DNA of 56,356 bases from an uncultured Lachnospiraceae bacterium (GCA_937910785.1 CALDLG010000077.1:1-56356); one strand, 5' to 3'; positions 18,536-27,369 are shown, counted from the stretch's first letter. Numbers and translations are program-made. Notes: generated by a model not told the origin, from the sequence alone.

Positions 18536-19648
18536 TCAGTATCCTCTGAGACTTTTTACGGCCGCCTCCACACGGCGCCGCTCTTCTTCCTCCGCACAGA
18601 ACATCCGGGCCGAAGCCTCTATCGCGGTATCCGATATCCGCTCTTCTTTCAGGAAACGGATGCTGCTTTCCCGCAGTGTATCAAGCCGGCAGGCGTTCAC
18701 CGCGTCATTCAGTCCTGTGAAATAGCGCACCAGATCGTCGAATTCCCGGATTCTGTCGAGGACACATTCTCCCGACCGCTGCAGTTCCAGTTCACAGACC
18801 GCAACGACCTGCATCGCAATTTTCAGCTCTCCCGTAATATCCGAAGCCTCCATCAGCACATCCGGTCTTTTTTCAAGCGATTCCAGAAAATATGCCTTCG
18901 CCCCCGCGATATCTTTTTCCCGGAAAAAATCAGCCAGATTTTCCTTCATCTGCCTCGTCTCATACTTCTCCGTCGTCATGCCGACCTTACATTCAAAAAC
19001 CTTTAATCCCTTCGTCTCCACCCAGACAAGCAGCAGAAATTCCGATATAAAACCAAATACCCGCTTATGATAATCATCATAACCGCTGGCGTCGATGCGC
19101 TTCTCCACCTCGTCAAAAATTGAAAAAAGCCACGCGCAATACTCGTCATACAGCGCCTTATCCGCCACCATCATGTTGGCAAAATAAGTGCCGTTTCCAT
19201 GTACGAGCCGTTCAAAATTCTCATAATACTCCGGATACTTCTGCCGGATCACTTCCCCGGTCGTAATCAGATCAAAAATGTTATAATCGCTCGCATAACC
19301 GTCGAAATAAGAAAAGTTCAGCTTTAACTTTTTCGATGTAATGATATCGTATTCCCGCAGGATCGACAGATAATCCTTTTCGTTCAGAATCCGTCCTTCC
19401 TCGGTGCAGAAATATCTCCGGTAATGGCAGATCCCCACATAATTTCCGGTCCGCACATTTTTCCAGACCCAGTAAACGCCTGTCAGTTCTCCGTAATAAC
19501 AGTTTTTTTCGGAGATGCTCTCTCCCGTATGGTCTCCCGGATACCCCAGATCCTGACTGCAGGCACGCCCTACCTGCAACGGTACATAGACCGGGTCCGT
19601 GGGTTCTCTGAACTTTTTATGCGTCATCGTAAAAATTGTAACCGCCAT
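18536..19648 (-). CDS. DUF4422 family glycosyltransferase-like protein
   Basis: The protein matches the DUF4422 group by AVTIFTMTHKKF at the N terminus, YPGDHTGESISEKNCYYGELTGVYWVWKN, the GICHYRRYF motif (about residues 75-83) and ANMMVADKALYDEYCAWLF. DUF4422 proteins are putative glycosyltransferases that build cell-surface polysaccharides. Residues about 240-370 form a helical C-terminal extension rich in Glu and Arg, with no clear match. ATG 19648 is preferred over an upstream TTG because family members start just before the AVTIFT strand. The gene lies about 45 bp behind a MATE exporter gene on the same strand. No polysaccharide cluster surrounds it. Confidence 0.75.
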   Translation of the reverse strand: MAVTIFTMTHKKFREPTDPVYVPLQVGRACSQDLGYPGDHTGESISEKNCYYGELTGVYWVWKNVRTGNYVGICHYRRYFCTEEGRILNEKDYLSILREYDIITSKKLKLNFSYFDGYASDYNIFDLITTGEVIRQKYPEYYENFERLVHGNGTYFANMMVADKALYDEYCAWLFSIFDEVEKRIDASGYDDYHKRVFGFISEFLLLVWVETKGLKVFECKVGMTTEKYETRQMKENLADFFREKDIAGAKAYFLESLEKRPDVLMEASDITGELKIAMQVVAVCELELQRSGECVLDRIREFDDLVRYFTGLNDAVNACRLDTLRESSIRFLKEERISDTAIEASARMFCAEEEERRRVEAAVKSLRGY

Positions 19649-19705
19649 CGTATGATACAATCCTTTTCTCGATTATGTCCTGACAGGAAACTGCCAAACA
19701 GCTTC

Positions 19706-21058
19706 CTATGCCATGCGCTGCCGCTCCATTGCAAGTTCCATCCGGCGCTTCACATGCAGGTACGCCGGAATCAGGAAAATATCCGCGAAAATCCACGCAA
19801 GCGGATTGGCAAAGCCAATCGCCGGAAATCCGAAAAACGGCACCAGCACAAATCCCATCAGCGCCCTTGCCACCATCTCAAACATGCCCGCGAAAACAGC
19901 CAGTTTACTGAATCCCATACCCTGTATCATGAAACGGATAATGTTAACAAGCGCAAGCGGAAAATAGAAACAGCTGTTCATCGTAATGAACCATTGTGCA
20001 TTTCCCAAAATAGCAGTTTCGTCGCTGTTTAAGAACAGCAGGAGCAGATATTTTCCGAAAAACAGGATCACGCCAAGGGCTATGACCGAATAAAACGCAC
20101 CGAGCAGAATACAGCTTTTTAGCCCGCTTCCCACACGCTCCAGTTTTCCGGCTCCCACATTCTGTCCACCGTAGGTTGCCATAGTGCTTCCCATGGCATC
20201 GAAAGGACAGCACATGAACATACTCACCTTACCGCCGGCGGTGACCGCCGCCACCGCATCGGAACCGATGCTGTTAACCGCGCTCTGCAGAATAACGCTG
20301 CCGATTGCGGTAATGGAATACTGCAGTCCCATCGGCAGACCCATGCCGCACAGCTTGCCCATGAAATTTCCCTCTCTTCTCCATTCCTCTTTATTCATCC
20401 GGAGAATCTGAAATTTCCTGCGCATAAAAAGCAGACAGCAGATACCCGCCACAAGCTGCGCCAGAACGGTCGCGACCGCGGCTCCCGCGACTCCCATATG
20501 AAAGACAATAATGCACAGCAGATCCAGACCGATATTGAGCACCGCCGACATCACCAGAAAAATAACCGGCGTCTTGCTGTCGCCGAGTGAACGAATGATT
20601 GCAGATGTCATGTTATAAAGATAGGTAACCGGAATGCCGATGAAAATAATCACAATATAGGCATAGGAACCGTCTATGATATTTTCCGGTGTCCGCATCA
20701 GCCGCAGAATCGGCCGGCACAGCAAAACAACCGCAATCGTCATAACCACCGAAAAGATCACGGACAGCCAGACGCTGTTCGCCACATATTTATGCAGATT
20801 TCTTTCATTCCTCGCTCCGAATTCCTGTGCAATCGGAATCGCAAAGCCATTGCATACTCCCATGCAGAAACCGATAATCAAAAAATTGACCGATCCGGTC
20901 GCTCCGACCGCCGCCAACGCGTCAACACCCAGATAATGCCCTACGATAATCGTGTCAACCATACTGTAAAGCTGCTGAAACAATAATCCGAACAGCAGTG
21001 GTACGGAGAAACCCAGAATCAGCTTCATGGGGCTTCCCGTCGTCATGTCTTTTTCCAT
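19706..21058 (-). CDS. MATE family efflux transporter
   Basis: The 450-residue protein has twelve predicted helices in two related halves. Landmarks are SVPLLFGLLFQQLYSMVDTIIVGHYLG near the N terminus, ALAAVGATGSV, GFAIPIAQEFGARN and, in the second half, STMATYGGQNVGAGKLERV. MATE proteins export drugs or metabolites using sodium or proton gradients; the substrate cannot be told from sequence. It resembles the NorM/DinF-like clostridial branch. It precedes the DUF4422 gene and may share its transcript. Confidence 0.92.
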   Translation of the reverse strand: MEKDMTTGSPMKLILGFSVPLLFGLLFQQLYSMVDTIIVGHYLGVDALAAVGATGSVNFLIIGFCMGVCNGFAIPIAQEFGARNERNLHKYVANSVWLSVIFSVVMTIAVVLLCRPILRLMRTPENIIDGSYAYIVIIFIGIPVTYLYNMTSAIIRSLGDSKTPVIFLVMSAVLNIGLDLLCIIVFHMGVAGAAVATVLAQLVAGICCLLFMRRKFQILRMNKEEWRREGNFMGKLCGMGLPMGLQYSITAIGSVILQSAVNSIGSDAVAAVTAGGKVSMFMCCPFDAMGSTMATYGGQNVGAGKLERVGSGLKSCILLGAFYSVIALGVILFFGKYLLLLFLNSDETAILGNAQWFITMNSCFYFPLALVNIIRFMIQGMGFSKLAVFAGMFEMVARALMGFVLVPFFGFPAIGFANPLAWIFADIFLIPAYLHVKRRMELAMERQRMA

Positions 21059-21214
21059 AATATCCTCGCCTTTCCCGTTCCGGCTCCCGGAGCCGGCCGC
21101 ACCTCTTTGCCAACAGGTGAAATCTTCTACATTCTATCGCATCGAGGCGGATTGTCAAGATGAATACGGAAAAAATTTCAGATTCCGGAAGCCGCGAAAA
21201 ATATTTCGGACACT

Positions 21215-22378
21215 CTACCGCACAAGTGCCTGAGCCAGTAATTCCAGCTGTTCCTCGGACGCCGCATTCATTGTCGATTTAATCGAAACGACAGGCTCCT
21301 GAATGGTAATTTCCTTCATCTGCGACAGGCTTTCTCTCATCACCTTACCCGCCATCGGCGCCCAGCTTCCGTTCTCTATAATGCCGACGGTACGCTTCTG
21401 ATAATTTTTGGATTTCAGACGCGCCAGAAAGCTTTCCATGCAGGGAAATACGCCCGCGTCATAGGTCGCTGCGGCAAGCACCATCCGGTCATAGCGGAAC
21501 GCATCCTCAATCACTTCCGCCATATCTTCCCTTGCCAGATCCGATACCACTACTTTTTCCACGCCTTTTGCCCGTAACAGCTCCGCCAGCTTATTCGCTG
21601 CCTTGCCGGTATTTCCGTGAATCGTGGCATATGCGATCAAAATACCCTGATCTTCCGGTTCATAACTGCTCCACAGCTGATATTTTCCAAGATAAAAATC
21701 CAGATTTTCCGTCAGGACCGGTCCATGCAGCGGACAGATCTTCTGAATATCCAACGCAGCTGCCTTCTTCAATAATGCCTGTACCTGCATGCCATATTTT
21801 CCCACGATATTAAAATAATACCGCCTCGCTTCACAGGTCCAGTCCTCTTCCGTGTCCAACGCCCCGAATTTTCCGAAAGCATCCGCTGAAAACAGAATCT
21901 TCTCCGTCTTTTCATAAGACACCATAACCTCCGGCCAGTGTACCATCGGAGCCATGATGAAAGTCAGGACATGACTGCCCAGCGCCAGCTCATCACCCTC
22001 TTTTACCACCACGCTGCGCGCGCTCATATCGAGCGTAAAGAACTGGGAAAGCATGCTGAGAGACTTCGCGTTCACTACGATCTGCGCCTGTGGGTATTTC
22101 TCCATGAACTTCTGAATATTACCGGCATGATCCGGTTCCATATGAGAAACAACGAGATAGTCCGGCAGCTTTCCATCCAGAACCTGTTCCAGATTCCGGA
22201 ACCAGGCTTCCTCCGCCCTTTCGTCCACCCCGTCCATTACCGCGGTCTTTTCATCCAGAATGACATAAGAATTATAAGAAACGCCGTTCGGCACTATGTA
22301 CTGGCTTTCAAATAAATCAATCTCCCTGTCATCCGTTCCTACATATTTAATGGTGTCTGTAATATGATTGTTCTTCAT
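21215..22378 (-). CDS. fprA: Flavodiiron protein (FprA/NorV-like oxygen or NO reductase)
   Basis: The N-terminal metallo-beta-lactamase-like domain carries the diiron ligands in SHMEPDHAGN (His79, Glu81, Asp83, His84), with the later His of MVHWPEVMVSYE and CPLHGPVLTEN. The C-terminal flavodoxin domain (from about residue 252) has IAYATIHGNTGKAA for FMN binding. These soluble enzymes reduce O2 to water or NO to N2O and protect anaerobes. ATG 22378 has GGAAAGGAG about 10 nt upstream; the longer open frame before it has no family match. A promoter at 22459-22487 fits. The upstream region is shared with the divergent VIT/VWA gene and its phased repeat array. Confidence 0.93.
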   Translation of the reverse strand: MKNNHITDTIKYVGTDDREIDLFESQYIVPNGVSYNSYVILDEKTAVMDGVDERAEEAWFRNLEQVLDGKLPDYLVVSHMEPDHAGNIQKFMEKYPQAQIVVNAKSLSMLSQFFTLDMSARSVVVKEGDELALGSHVLTFIMAPMVHWPEVMVSYEKTEKILFSADAFGKFGALDTEEDWTCEARRYYFNIVGKYGMQVQALLKKAAALDIQKICPLHGPVLTENLDFYLGKYQLWSSYEPEDQGILIAYATIHGNTGKAANKLAELLRAKGVEKVVVSDLAREDMAEVIEDAFRYDRMVLAAATYDAGVFPCMESFLARLKSKNYQKRTVGIIENGSWAPMAGKVMRESLSQMKEITIQEPVVSIKSTMNAASEEQLELLAQALVR

Positions 22379-22458
22379 ATGAATCTGTACTCCTTTCCCT
22401 GCATGCGAACTCAAGCATCCTACGCAAATTTTCCATTGGTAAATCTCTGATTTTTCAA

Positions 22459-22487
22459 TCTTAGCATATGGCGTTCCATTGCGCAAG
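22459..22487 (-). promoter_or_regulatory. Sigma-A-type promoter of the flavodiiron gene
   Basis: On the minus strand TTGCGC (22487-22482) and TAAGAT (22464-22459) are 17 bp apart, 81 bp before the ATG at 22378. Between this promoter and the repeat array lie two inverted repeats: CCGCTT/AAGCGG (22518-22535), and a nested one with outer arms GCATGCG (22558-22564) and CGCATGC (22585-22591). Confidence 0.55.
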
Positions 22488-22603
22488 TACCGCTGCTGCT
22501 TTTCACGAAACACGCTGCCGCTTTTCGCGAAGCGGACATATATTGCCGAAGGAAACTGCATGCGCCGGACGACTTCCGGACTGCCGCATGCGATGAACGA
22601 GCT

Positions 22604-22685
22604 GATGCAACTTTGATGCAAAAATGATGCCCCTTTGATGCAAAAATGATGCTCCTTTGATGCACAAATGATACAAATATGATGT
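22604..22685 (+). repeat. Eight GATGC repeats at exact 11-bp spacing, upstream of VIT/VWA gene
   Basis: GATGC or a close variant starts at 22604, 22615, 22626, 22637, 22648, 22659, 22670 (GATAC) and 22681 (GATGT). The unit consensus is GATGCAAAAAT, with some units carrying GATGCCCCTTT or GATGCTCCTTT. A TATTAT -10 box follows at 22696-22701, 10 bp after the last repeat, with no good -35 box of its own. Direct repeats one helical turn apart ending where a -35 box should be are typical of sites for activators with an OmpR-like winged helix. The VIT/VWA ATG is at 22733, with AAAGGAG at 22719-22725. Confidence 0.85.
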
Positions 22686-22732
22686 TTTCACAGGATATTA
22701 TCATGTAAAGAGTTTTTGAAAGGAGCCACGAC

Positions 22733-24763
22733 ATGAAAACAAAAATCTGGAAAAAAATAATATGCCTTCTGGCCGCCCTGTGTATGCTGACCGGCAGCGC
22801 GCCCGTCGTATACGCGGAGGAAGGGAAGGCGGAAGAAAAAGACCGGACACTGTCTCCGTATTTCTGTGTGGAAAGCGAAGAAATCGGCGTAGACAGCTTC
22901 CCCCTGAAAAAAACAAGCGTCGATGTTAAGATCGACGGCATTATCGCCGACACGTATGTGGTGCAGACCTACGCCAATGAAGGAAATGGTCCCATTAACG
23001 CCAGCTATGTTTTTCCCGCATCCACCAGAGTCACCATTCATGGGATGCAGATGCAGGTCGGCAACCAGCGGGTGACCGCAACTATTAAGGAAAAAGAAGA
23101 AGCCGAAGAAGAATTCGAAACGGCCAAAAGCGAAGGTAAGACCGCTTCCATGCTGTCCGAAGAAAAACCCAACATGTTCACAATGGACGTGGCCAATATC
23201 ATGCCCGGTGACGAAGTTCGTATTGAACTGCATTATACGGAGCTGATCATGCCGACGGACGGAACCTATCAGTTTGTTTTCCCGACCGTTGTCGGTCCGC
23301 GCTATGTCGGTCCTGTCATTGATGACTGCGGCAACCGGGAGGAATGGAACGGCATGCCCTACCTGCCCGAAGGCAGCCAGCCGTCCGGCGCCTATGATAT
23401 CAATGTAAATGTCACCTCCGGCGTGCCGATCTCTTCGTTGTCGAGCAGTACCCACGACATCAATATTAACTGGGATGAAAAAACATCCGCTCAGGTAAGC
23501 CTGGCCGATGCGAATGACTTCGCCGGCAACCGCGACTTCGTCCTCGATTACAGGCTCTCCGGCGAAGCAATTCAGACCGGACTCCTCACGGACAGTAACG
23601 AAACCGAAAATGTTTTCATGCTGATGATTCAGCCGCCGGAACGCTGTGAAATAGAAGAAATTCCGCCGAGAGAATATATTTTCATACTGGATGTATCCGG
23701 TTCCATGTACGGTTTTCCGTTAGATACCGCCAAAGCGTTAATCCGGGATCTGGTTTCCAATCTGCGGGAAACGGATACCTTCAACCTGATCCTTTTCTCC
23801 GGAACATCCAGTCAGATGTCACGACGTTCCGTTCCTGCCACACAGGAAAATATCGATAAAGCCATCAAACTGATCGAGTCCGAAGACGGCGGAGGCGGCA
23901 CAGAACTTGCGGAGGCAATGGAAACGGCGCTGCGCATCCCCGATGATCCGGAAACCGCCCGCAACATCGTCGTCATTTCCGACGGCTATGTCTGGGGAGA
24001 ATCCGAAGTATTCCAGCTTATCCATGAAAACCAGAGCGATGCGGATTTCTTCTCCTTCGGAATCGGCTTTGCGGTCAACCGCTATCTGATGGAAGGCATT
24101 GCGAAAACCGGGCAGGGCGAGTCCTTCATTGTTATGGAGGAAGAGGAAGCCGCGGAGGCGGCGGAAAAATTCCGCACTTACATACAGTCGCCCGTACTGA
24201 CCGATATTCAGGTGTCCTTCGAGGGATTTGACACATATGACGTGGAGCCGACAACCCTGCCCACCCTCTATGCCAGCAAACCTATCGTTCTGCTCGGAAA
24301 ATGGCGTGGAGAAGCCACCGGAACCATAAAAATCACCGGCAAGACAGGAACCGGCACATTTACACAGGAAATTCCCGTTGCCGATTCCAGATCCGGAAGC
24401 AATGACGCGCTCGGCTATCTGTGGGCAAGAAAACGAGTGGAACGACTGACCGATTATGGCATGAGTCCCGGTAATCCCGATGTAAAAGAGGAAGTCACAC
24501 AGCTCGGCCTGAACTATCATATGATAACGCCCCATACTTCCTTTATTGCAGTCATCGACATCGTCCGAAATCCCGACGGAAACGCCACCGACGTTGACCA
24601 GGCAAATCCGCTTCCGCTTGGCGTATCCAATCTGGCGGTCGGATACCGCATCGGCTCGGAGCCCGGAGAAGTTCTCCTTTTTGCAGCACTGGTGCTGATG
24701 ATGTTTCTGCCGGTTCTATCCAGGAAAATCTGGAAGAAAAAAGAAAAATCCGTTGACCGGTAA
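22733..24763 (+). CDS. Secreted VIT and VWA domain protein, candidate exosortase substrate
   Basis: The 676-residue protein has a signal peptide (about residues 1-28, ending VVYA). A VIT domain follows (about 40-190, with VVQTYANEGNGPINASYVFP and the IKEKEEAEEEFETAK helix), then a VWA domain (about 308-480) with the metal-site motif DVSGSMYG at about 319. Residues about 490-620 complete the inter-alpha-trypsin-like layout. The end has NPLPLGVSNLAVG (about 626-638), a hydrophobic helix VLLFAALVLMMFLPVL (about 648-663) and a basic tail RKIWKKKEK. Motif, helix and basic tail form the three-part layout of sortase and exosortase signals, and an exosortase is encoded 60 bp downstream. VIT/VWA proteins are thought to act in adhesion or matrix contact. 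Expression probably depends on the phased GATGC array. Confidence 0.9.
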   Translation: MKTKIWKKIICLLAALCMLTGSAPVVYAEEGKAEEKDRTLSPYFCVESEEIGVDSFPLKKTSVDVKIDGIIADTYVVQTYANEGNGPINASYVFPASTRVTIHGMQMQVGNQRVTATIKEKEEAEEEFETAKSEGKTASMLSEEKPNMFTMDVANIMPGDEVRIELHYTELIMPTDGTYQFVFPTVVGPRYVGPVIDDCGNREEWNGMPYLPEGSQPSGAYDINVNVTSGVPISSLSSSTHDININWDEKTSAQVSLADANDFAGNRDFVLDYRLSGEAIQTGLLTDSNETENVFMLMIQPPERCEIEEIPPREYIFILDVSGSMYGFPLDTAKALIRDLVSNLRETDTFNLILFSGTSSQMSRRSVPATQENIDKAIKLIESEDGGGGTELAEAMETALRIPDDPETARNIVVISDGYVWGESEVFQLIHENQSDADFFSFGIGFAVNRYLMEGIAKTGQGESFIVMEEEEAAEAAEKFRTYIQSPVLTDIQVSFEGFDTYDVEPTTLPTLYASKPIVLLGKWRGEATGTIKITGKTGTGTFTQEIPVADSRSGSNDALGYLWARKRVERLTDYGMSPGNPDVKEEVTQLGLNYHMITPHTSFIAVIDIVRNPDGNATDVDQANPLPLGVSNLAVGYRIGSEPGEVLLFAALVLMMFLPVLSRKIWKKKEKSVDR

Positions 24764-24823
24764 TCAGGGCTCCTGCAGAACAGACAGGCAGAACCTGCCG
24801 GTTAAAGAAAGGATATGACCATT

Positions 24824-25597
24824 ATGATGAAAAAAAATACCCTGCAAAAATACTGGCCGCTCTATCTGACAACACTCGGTATCACTATGCTGCTGCGATA
24901 CTTCTCCAAAATCAATGACAGCGATGCCATTCTTTGGATGCTGACCCCCACCGTACGGTGGGTCGGCACCCTCAGCGGCCTTTCCTTCGAATATCTGCCA
25001 CACAGAGGATATATCAATTATTTTTATCGTTTTCTTGTGGCGCCTTCCTGCGCAGGTATCCGCTTTCTGATGATTGCTTTTCTGATGCTGTCCCTTTCCT
25101 TCCTGTACCGGATCGAAAAAAGAAGAAAAGGCTGGCTTTGGTTTGGCTGCAGCATAGCCGCATCCTACGCCGCCACCATTCTGGTCAACAGTCTCCGCAT
25201 CATCGCTTCCATTTACCTGCCGCTCTATCTGGAAAAACCGGGCATGAATGCCGGTTTCCTGACATCGGACAGACTGCATACCCTGATCGGAACGGGCGTC
25301 TATTTTTCCTCACTCTGCCTTCTCTACCTGCTCGCGTCTTCCGCCTTCGGGCGCTGGTTTTCGGACGGGGATACGGCTCCTTTACCTTCCTGCCGCCCTT
25401 CCCGTTTACACCACCCTTTTGTTCCGGCCTTCTGGTATCTTCTGGCCGTTCTCGTACTGCCCTTTTGCAAACGAATTCTGACTAACGACTGGGAAGACTT
25501 CGGCCCATATGCGCTGCTCGTTCTGAGTACCTGCTTTGCAGTAAGCGCGCTGTTATGCACGATATTCCGTCCGATTCAAGGTATAAAAGACCGGTAA
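24824..25597 (+). CDS. xrtK: Exosortase-family transpeptidase, XrtK-like
   Basis: This 257-residue membrane protein has about seven or eight helices. The exosortase catalytic triad is visible in the expected order: Cys76 in APSCAGIRF, Arg125 in VNSLRI and His152 in SDRLHTLIG. Exosortases cleave a short C-terminal signal on exported proteins and pass them to the envelope or cell surface. The gene directly before it encodes a VIT/VWA protein with such a tail, so the pair is likely enzyme and single dedicated substrate. The XrtK name rests on my memory of that subgroup being small, found also in Firmicutes and next to VIT/VWA genes. ATG 24824 has AAAGGA 10 nt upstream; the ATG at 24815 is too close to it. 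Confidence 0.82.
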   Translation: MMKKNTLQKYWPLYLTTLGITMLLRYFSKINDSDAILWMLTPTVRWVGTLSGLSFEYLPHRGYINYFYRFLVAPSCAGIRFLMIAFLMLSLSFLYRIEKRRKGWLWFGCSIAASYAATILVNSLRIIASIYLPLYLEKPGMNAGFLTSDRLHTLIGTGVYFSSLCLLYLLASSAFGRWFSDGDTAPLPSCRPSRLHHPFVPAFWYLLAVLVLPFCKRILTNDWEDFGPYALLVLSTCFAVSALLCTIFRPIQGIKDR

Positions 25598-25661
25598 ACA
25601 GTGCCCGGCGGTCTGCCACGCGTCTTCCATACCGAATGCTGCGCAGGAAACCGGGCGCTGT
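25598..25661. other. Inverted repeat between convergent genes
   Basis: ACAGTGCCCGG (25598-25608) and CCGGGCGCTGT (25651-25661) can pair over 11 bases with one G-T wobble. They flank about 42 bp between the exosortase stop and the convergent ABC gene stop. There is no T run, so a bidirectional terminator is only a possibility. Confidence 0.35.
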
Positions 25662-25672
25662 CATGATTCCTG

Positions 25673-27307
25673 CTATATCCTTACACACCGGTCAAACTCT
25701 TCCACAGATGACGTCCGGTGCGTAACCATGAGTACCACCTTCTGCTTCATCAGCTCCTTCATCGCCTGCTGAATCATGATCTCACTCTGAACATCCAGGG
25801 CAGAGGAGGGTTCATCCATCAAAAGAATCGGCGAGTCCTTCAAAAAAGCTCTCGCAATGGCGATCCTCTGCCGCTGGCCCCCGGACAGATTGCTGCCGCC
25901 GGCCTCCAGATGCGTATCATATCCCTGCGGCAGCCTGGCAATAAACTCCTCCGCATATGCGGATCTCGCCGCTCTCATAATTTCCTCATCGGTCACCTGC
26001 CTCCTGCCGATACAACCACAGGCAATGTTTTCCCGAATACTGCCCTCGAACAAATAAGAATTCTGCGGGATATAGGTGATCATCTGTCTTAACTGCTCCG
26101 GCGAATATTCCTCAAGAGGATGCCCATACAGTCTGATTTCGCCACCGCTGTACCGATAAAAGCGCAGTAACAGTTTAAGCAGGGTGCTCTTTCCACATCC
26201 GGACTCCCCCATGATCAACAGCTTCTCGTTCGCCGCAACCTCCAGAGAAAAATCTTTTAAAACATCAGTCTTTCCATCATAGGAAAAAGTCAGATTTTTC
26301 ACCTCGATCGGATTGCATTCCTTTTGTATTTCCACGATACTGCCGCTTTCCGTTTCCTCACAGTTCAGCTCAAGAAAATCAAAAACCCGGCCTGCCTTCA
26401 CAAGCGACAGGGAAAAGGTTGCAAGGGAAGAGCCAAAGCCCTGTACCATGGCATTGACACCGAGCTGCAGTGTCACGACCGCCATAACCGTTCCATAATC
26501 CAGTCTGCCGCAGGCCACAAGAAACGCTCCTGCGCCGATCGTTCCAACCCCTGCCAAAATCCCCAGAATAAAGGAGATCATATGAAGCGCCGCCAGTTTT
26601 CCCGCCCGGCGCTTTTCTTCTTTCATCGTCTGTTCATTTTCGTTCTGAAAATAATCGATTACAATGGATGCGCCGGAAAACATTTTAAGCGTGACAAACC
26701 CTGATAAAATATCACCAAGGCGCGCCGTCAGGGTCGTTATTCTATTTTGAATCTCCTTATCGGACTGTCTGATCTTCCGGTTCATTCGCATGGAAATCAA
26801 TACCGCCGCCAGACAGAATCCTATGGAAACGGCTGTCAGCACAGGACTGTAGATGATCATAGCCAGAAGCGATACGGTTCCTTTCGCAAAGATCCCCGTC
26901 ACCCAATAAATATGAGAGAAATAGGAATCCTTCAGGGAATTGGCATCCCAGTTCAGCGTTTTCAGCGCTTCTCCACTGTGATGGCTCTCATAATAATGCA
27001 TATCCAGTTTCATCAATTTTTCAAAAAGCCGGATTTTGATATCGAATACAATCTTTCGAACGACCTTTATCTGAAAATATCTCTGATACGGAGCCAGGCA
27101 ATTCAGAATCACCAGCAGAACGCACAGCGCTGCCGCTTTTACAAACAACTCCTGATTCCCATACTCCAATGCGTTAAAAATCAGCTTATTCATATAAGGA
27201 TAAGCCAGCGTCAGTATGACCGACGTTATGAGTGTTACGGTAAAAATACTCCAGTAAGAAAATCTGTATTTCCCAATATAAGAAAGATATCGTTTCAGTT
27301 CTTTCAT
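25673..27307 (-). CDS. ABC exporter half-transporter (membrane and ATPase domains fused)
   Basis: The 544-residue protein has six helices (about residues 18-300) and a C-terminal ATPase with Walker A GESGCGKST, signature LSGGQRQR, Walker B ILLMDEPSSALD and H-loop THRTSS. It ends about 18 residues after the H-loop at DRCVRI, roughly 25-30 residues earlier than usual, losing the common GRIVEEGTHEEL end. Type-IV exporters work as dimers; the adjacent upstream gene encodes a second half-transporter, and a heterodimer is likely. Lipid, drug or peptide export is possible; there is no peptidase domain. GGGAGG precedes the ATG, and a 19-bp palindrome lies in the gap to the upstream gene. Confidence 0.9.
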   Translation of the reverse strand: MKELKRYLSYIGKYRFSYWSIFTVTLITSVILTLAYPYMNKLIFNALEYGNQELFVKAAALCVLLVILNCLAPYQRYFQIKVVRKIVFDIKIRLFEKLMKLDMHYYESHHSGEALKTLNWDANSLKDSYFSHIYWVTGIFAKGTVSLLAMIIYSPVLTAVSIGFCLAAVLISMRMNRKIRQSDKEIQNRITTLTARLGDILSGFVTLKMFSGASIVIDYFQNENEQTMKEEKRRAGKLAALHMISFILGILAGVGTIGAGAFLVACGRLDYGTVMAVVTLQLGVNAMVQGFGSSLATFSLSLVKAGRVFDFLELNCEETESGSIVEIQKECNPIEVKNLTFSYDGKTDVLKDFSLEVAANEKLLIMGESGCGKSTLLKLLLRFYRYSGGEIRLYGHPLEEYSPEQLRQMITYIPQNSYLFEGSIRENIACGCIGRRQVTDEEIMRAARSAYAEEFIARLPQGYDTHLEAGGSNLSGGQRQRIAIARAFLKDSPILLMDEPSSALDVQSEIMIQQAMKELMKQKVVLMVTHRTSSVEEFDRCVRI

Positions 27308-27350
27308 AGTAATCCTCCCTGTCAGAGCAGCCTGTTGCGATAACGCACAT

Positions 27351-27369
27351 CGGAAATTTCAAATTTCCG
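27351..27369. promoter_or_regulatory. 19-bp perfect palindrome between two ABC genes
   Basis: CGGAAATTT (27351-27359) and AAATTTCCG (27361-27369) are perfect inverted repeats around one C. The site lies 7 bp beyond the upstream ABC gene stop and 44 bp before the downstream ABC start. It may be an operator or an RNA hairpin that sets the ratio of the two subunits. Confidence 0.45.

Noticed and set aside
22379..22621. An 81-residue N-terminal extension of the flavodiiron protein
   Set aside because: It runs over the promoter and part of the repeat region. Family members start at the MKNNHITDTIKYVG-like segment, which has its own ribosome-binding site.
22604..22685. CRISPR-like or minisatellite reading of the GATGC array
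   Set aside because: Units are only 11 bp with no unique spacers and the array stops at a -10 box. The exact helical phase and the second copy at another promoter region fit a regulatory site better.
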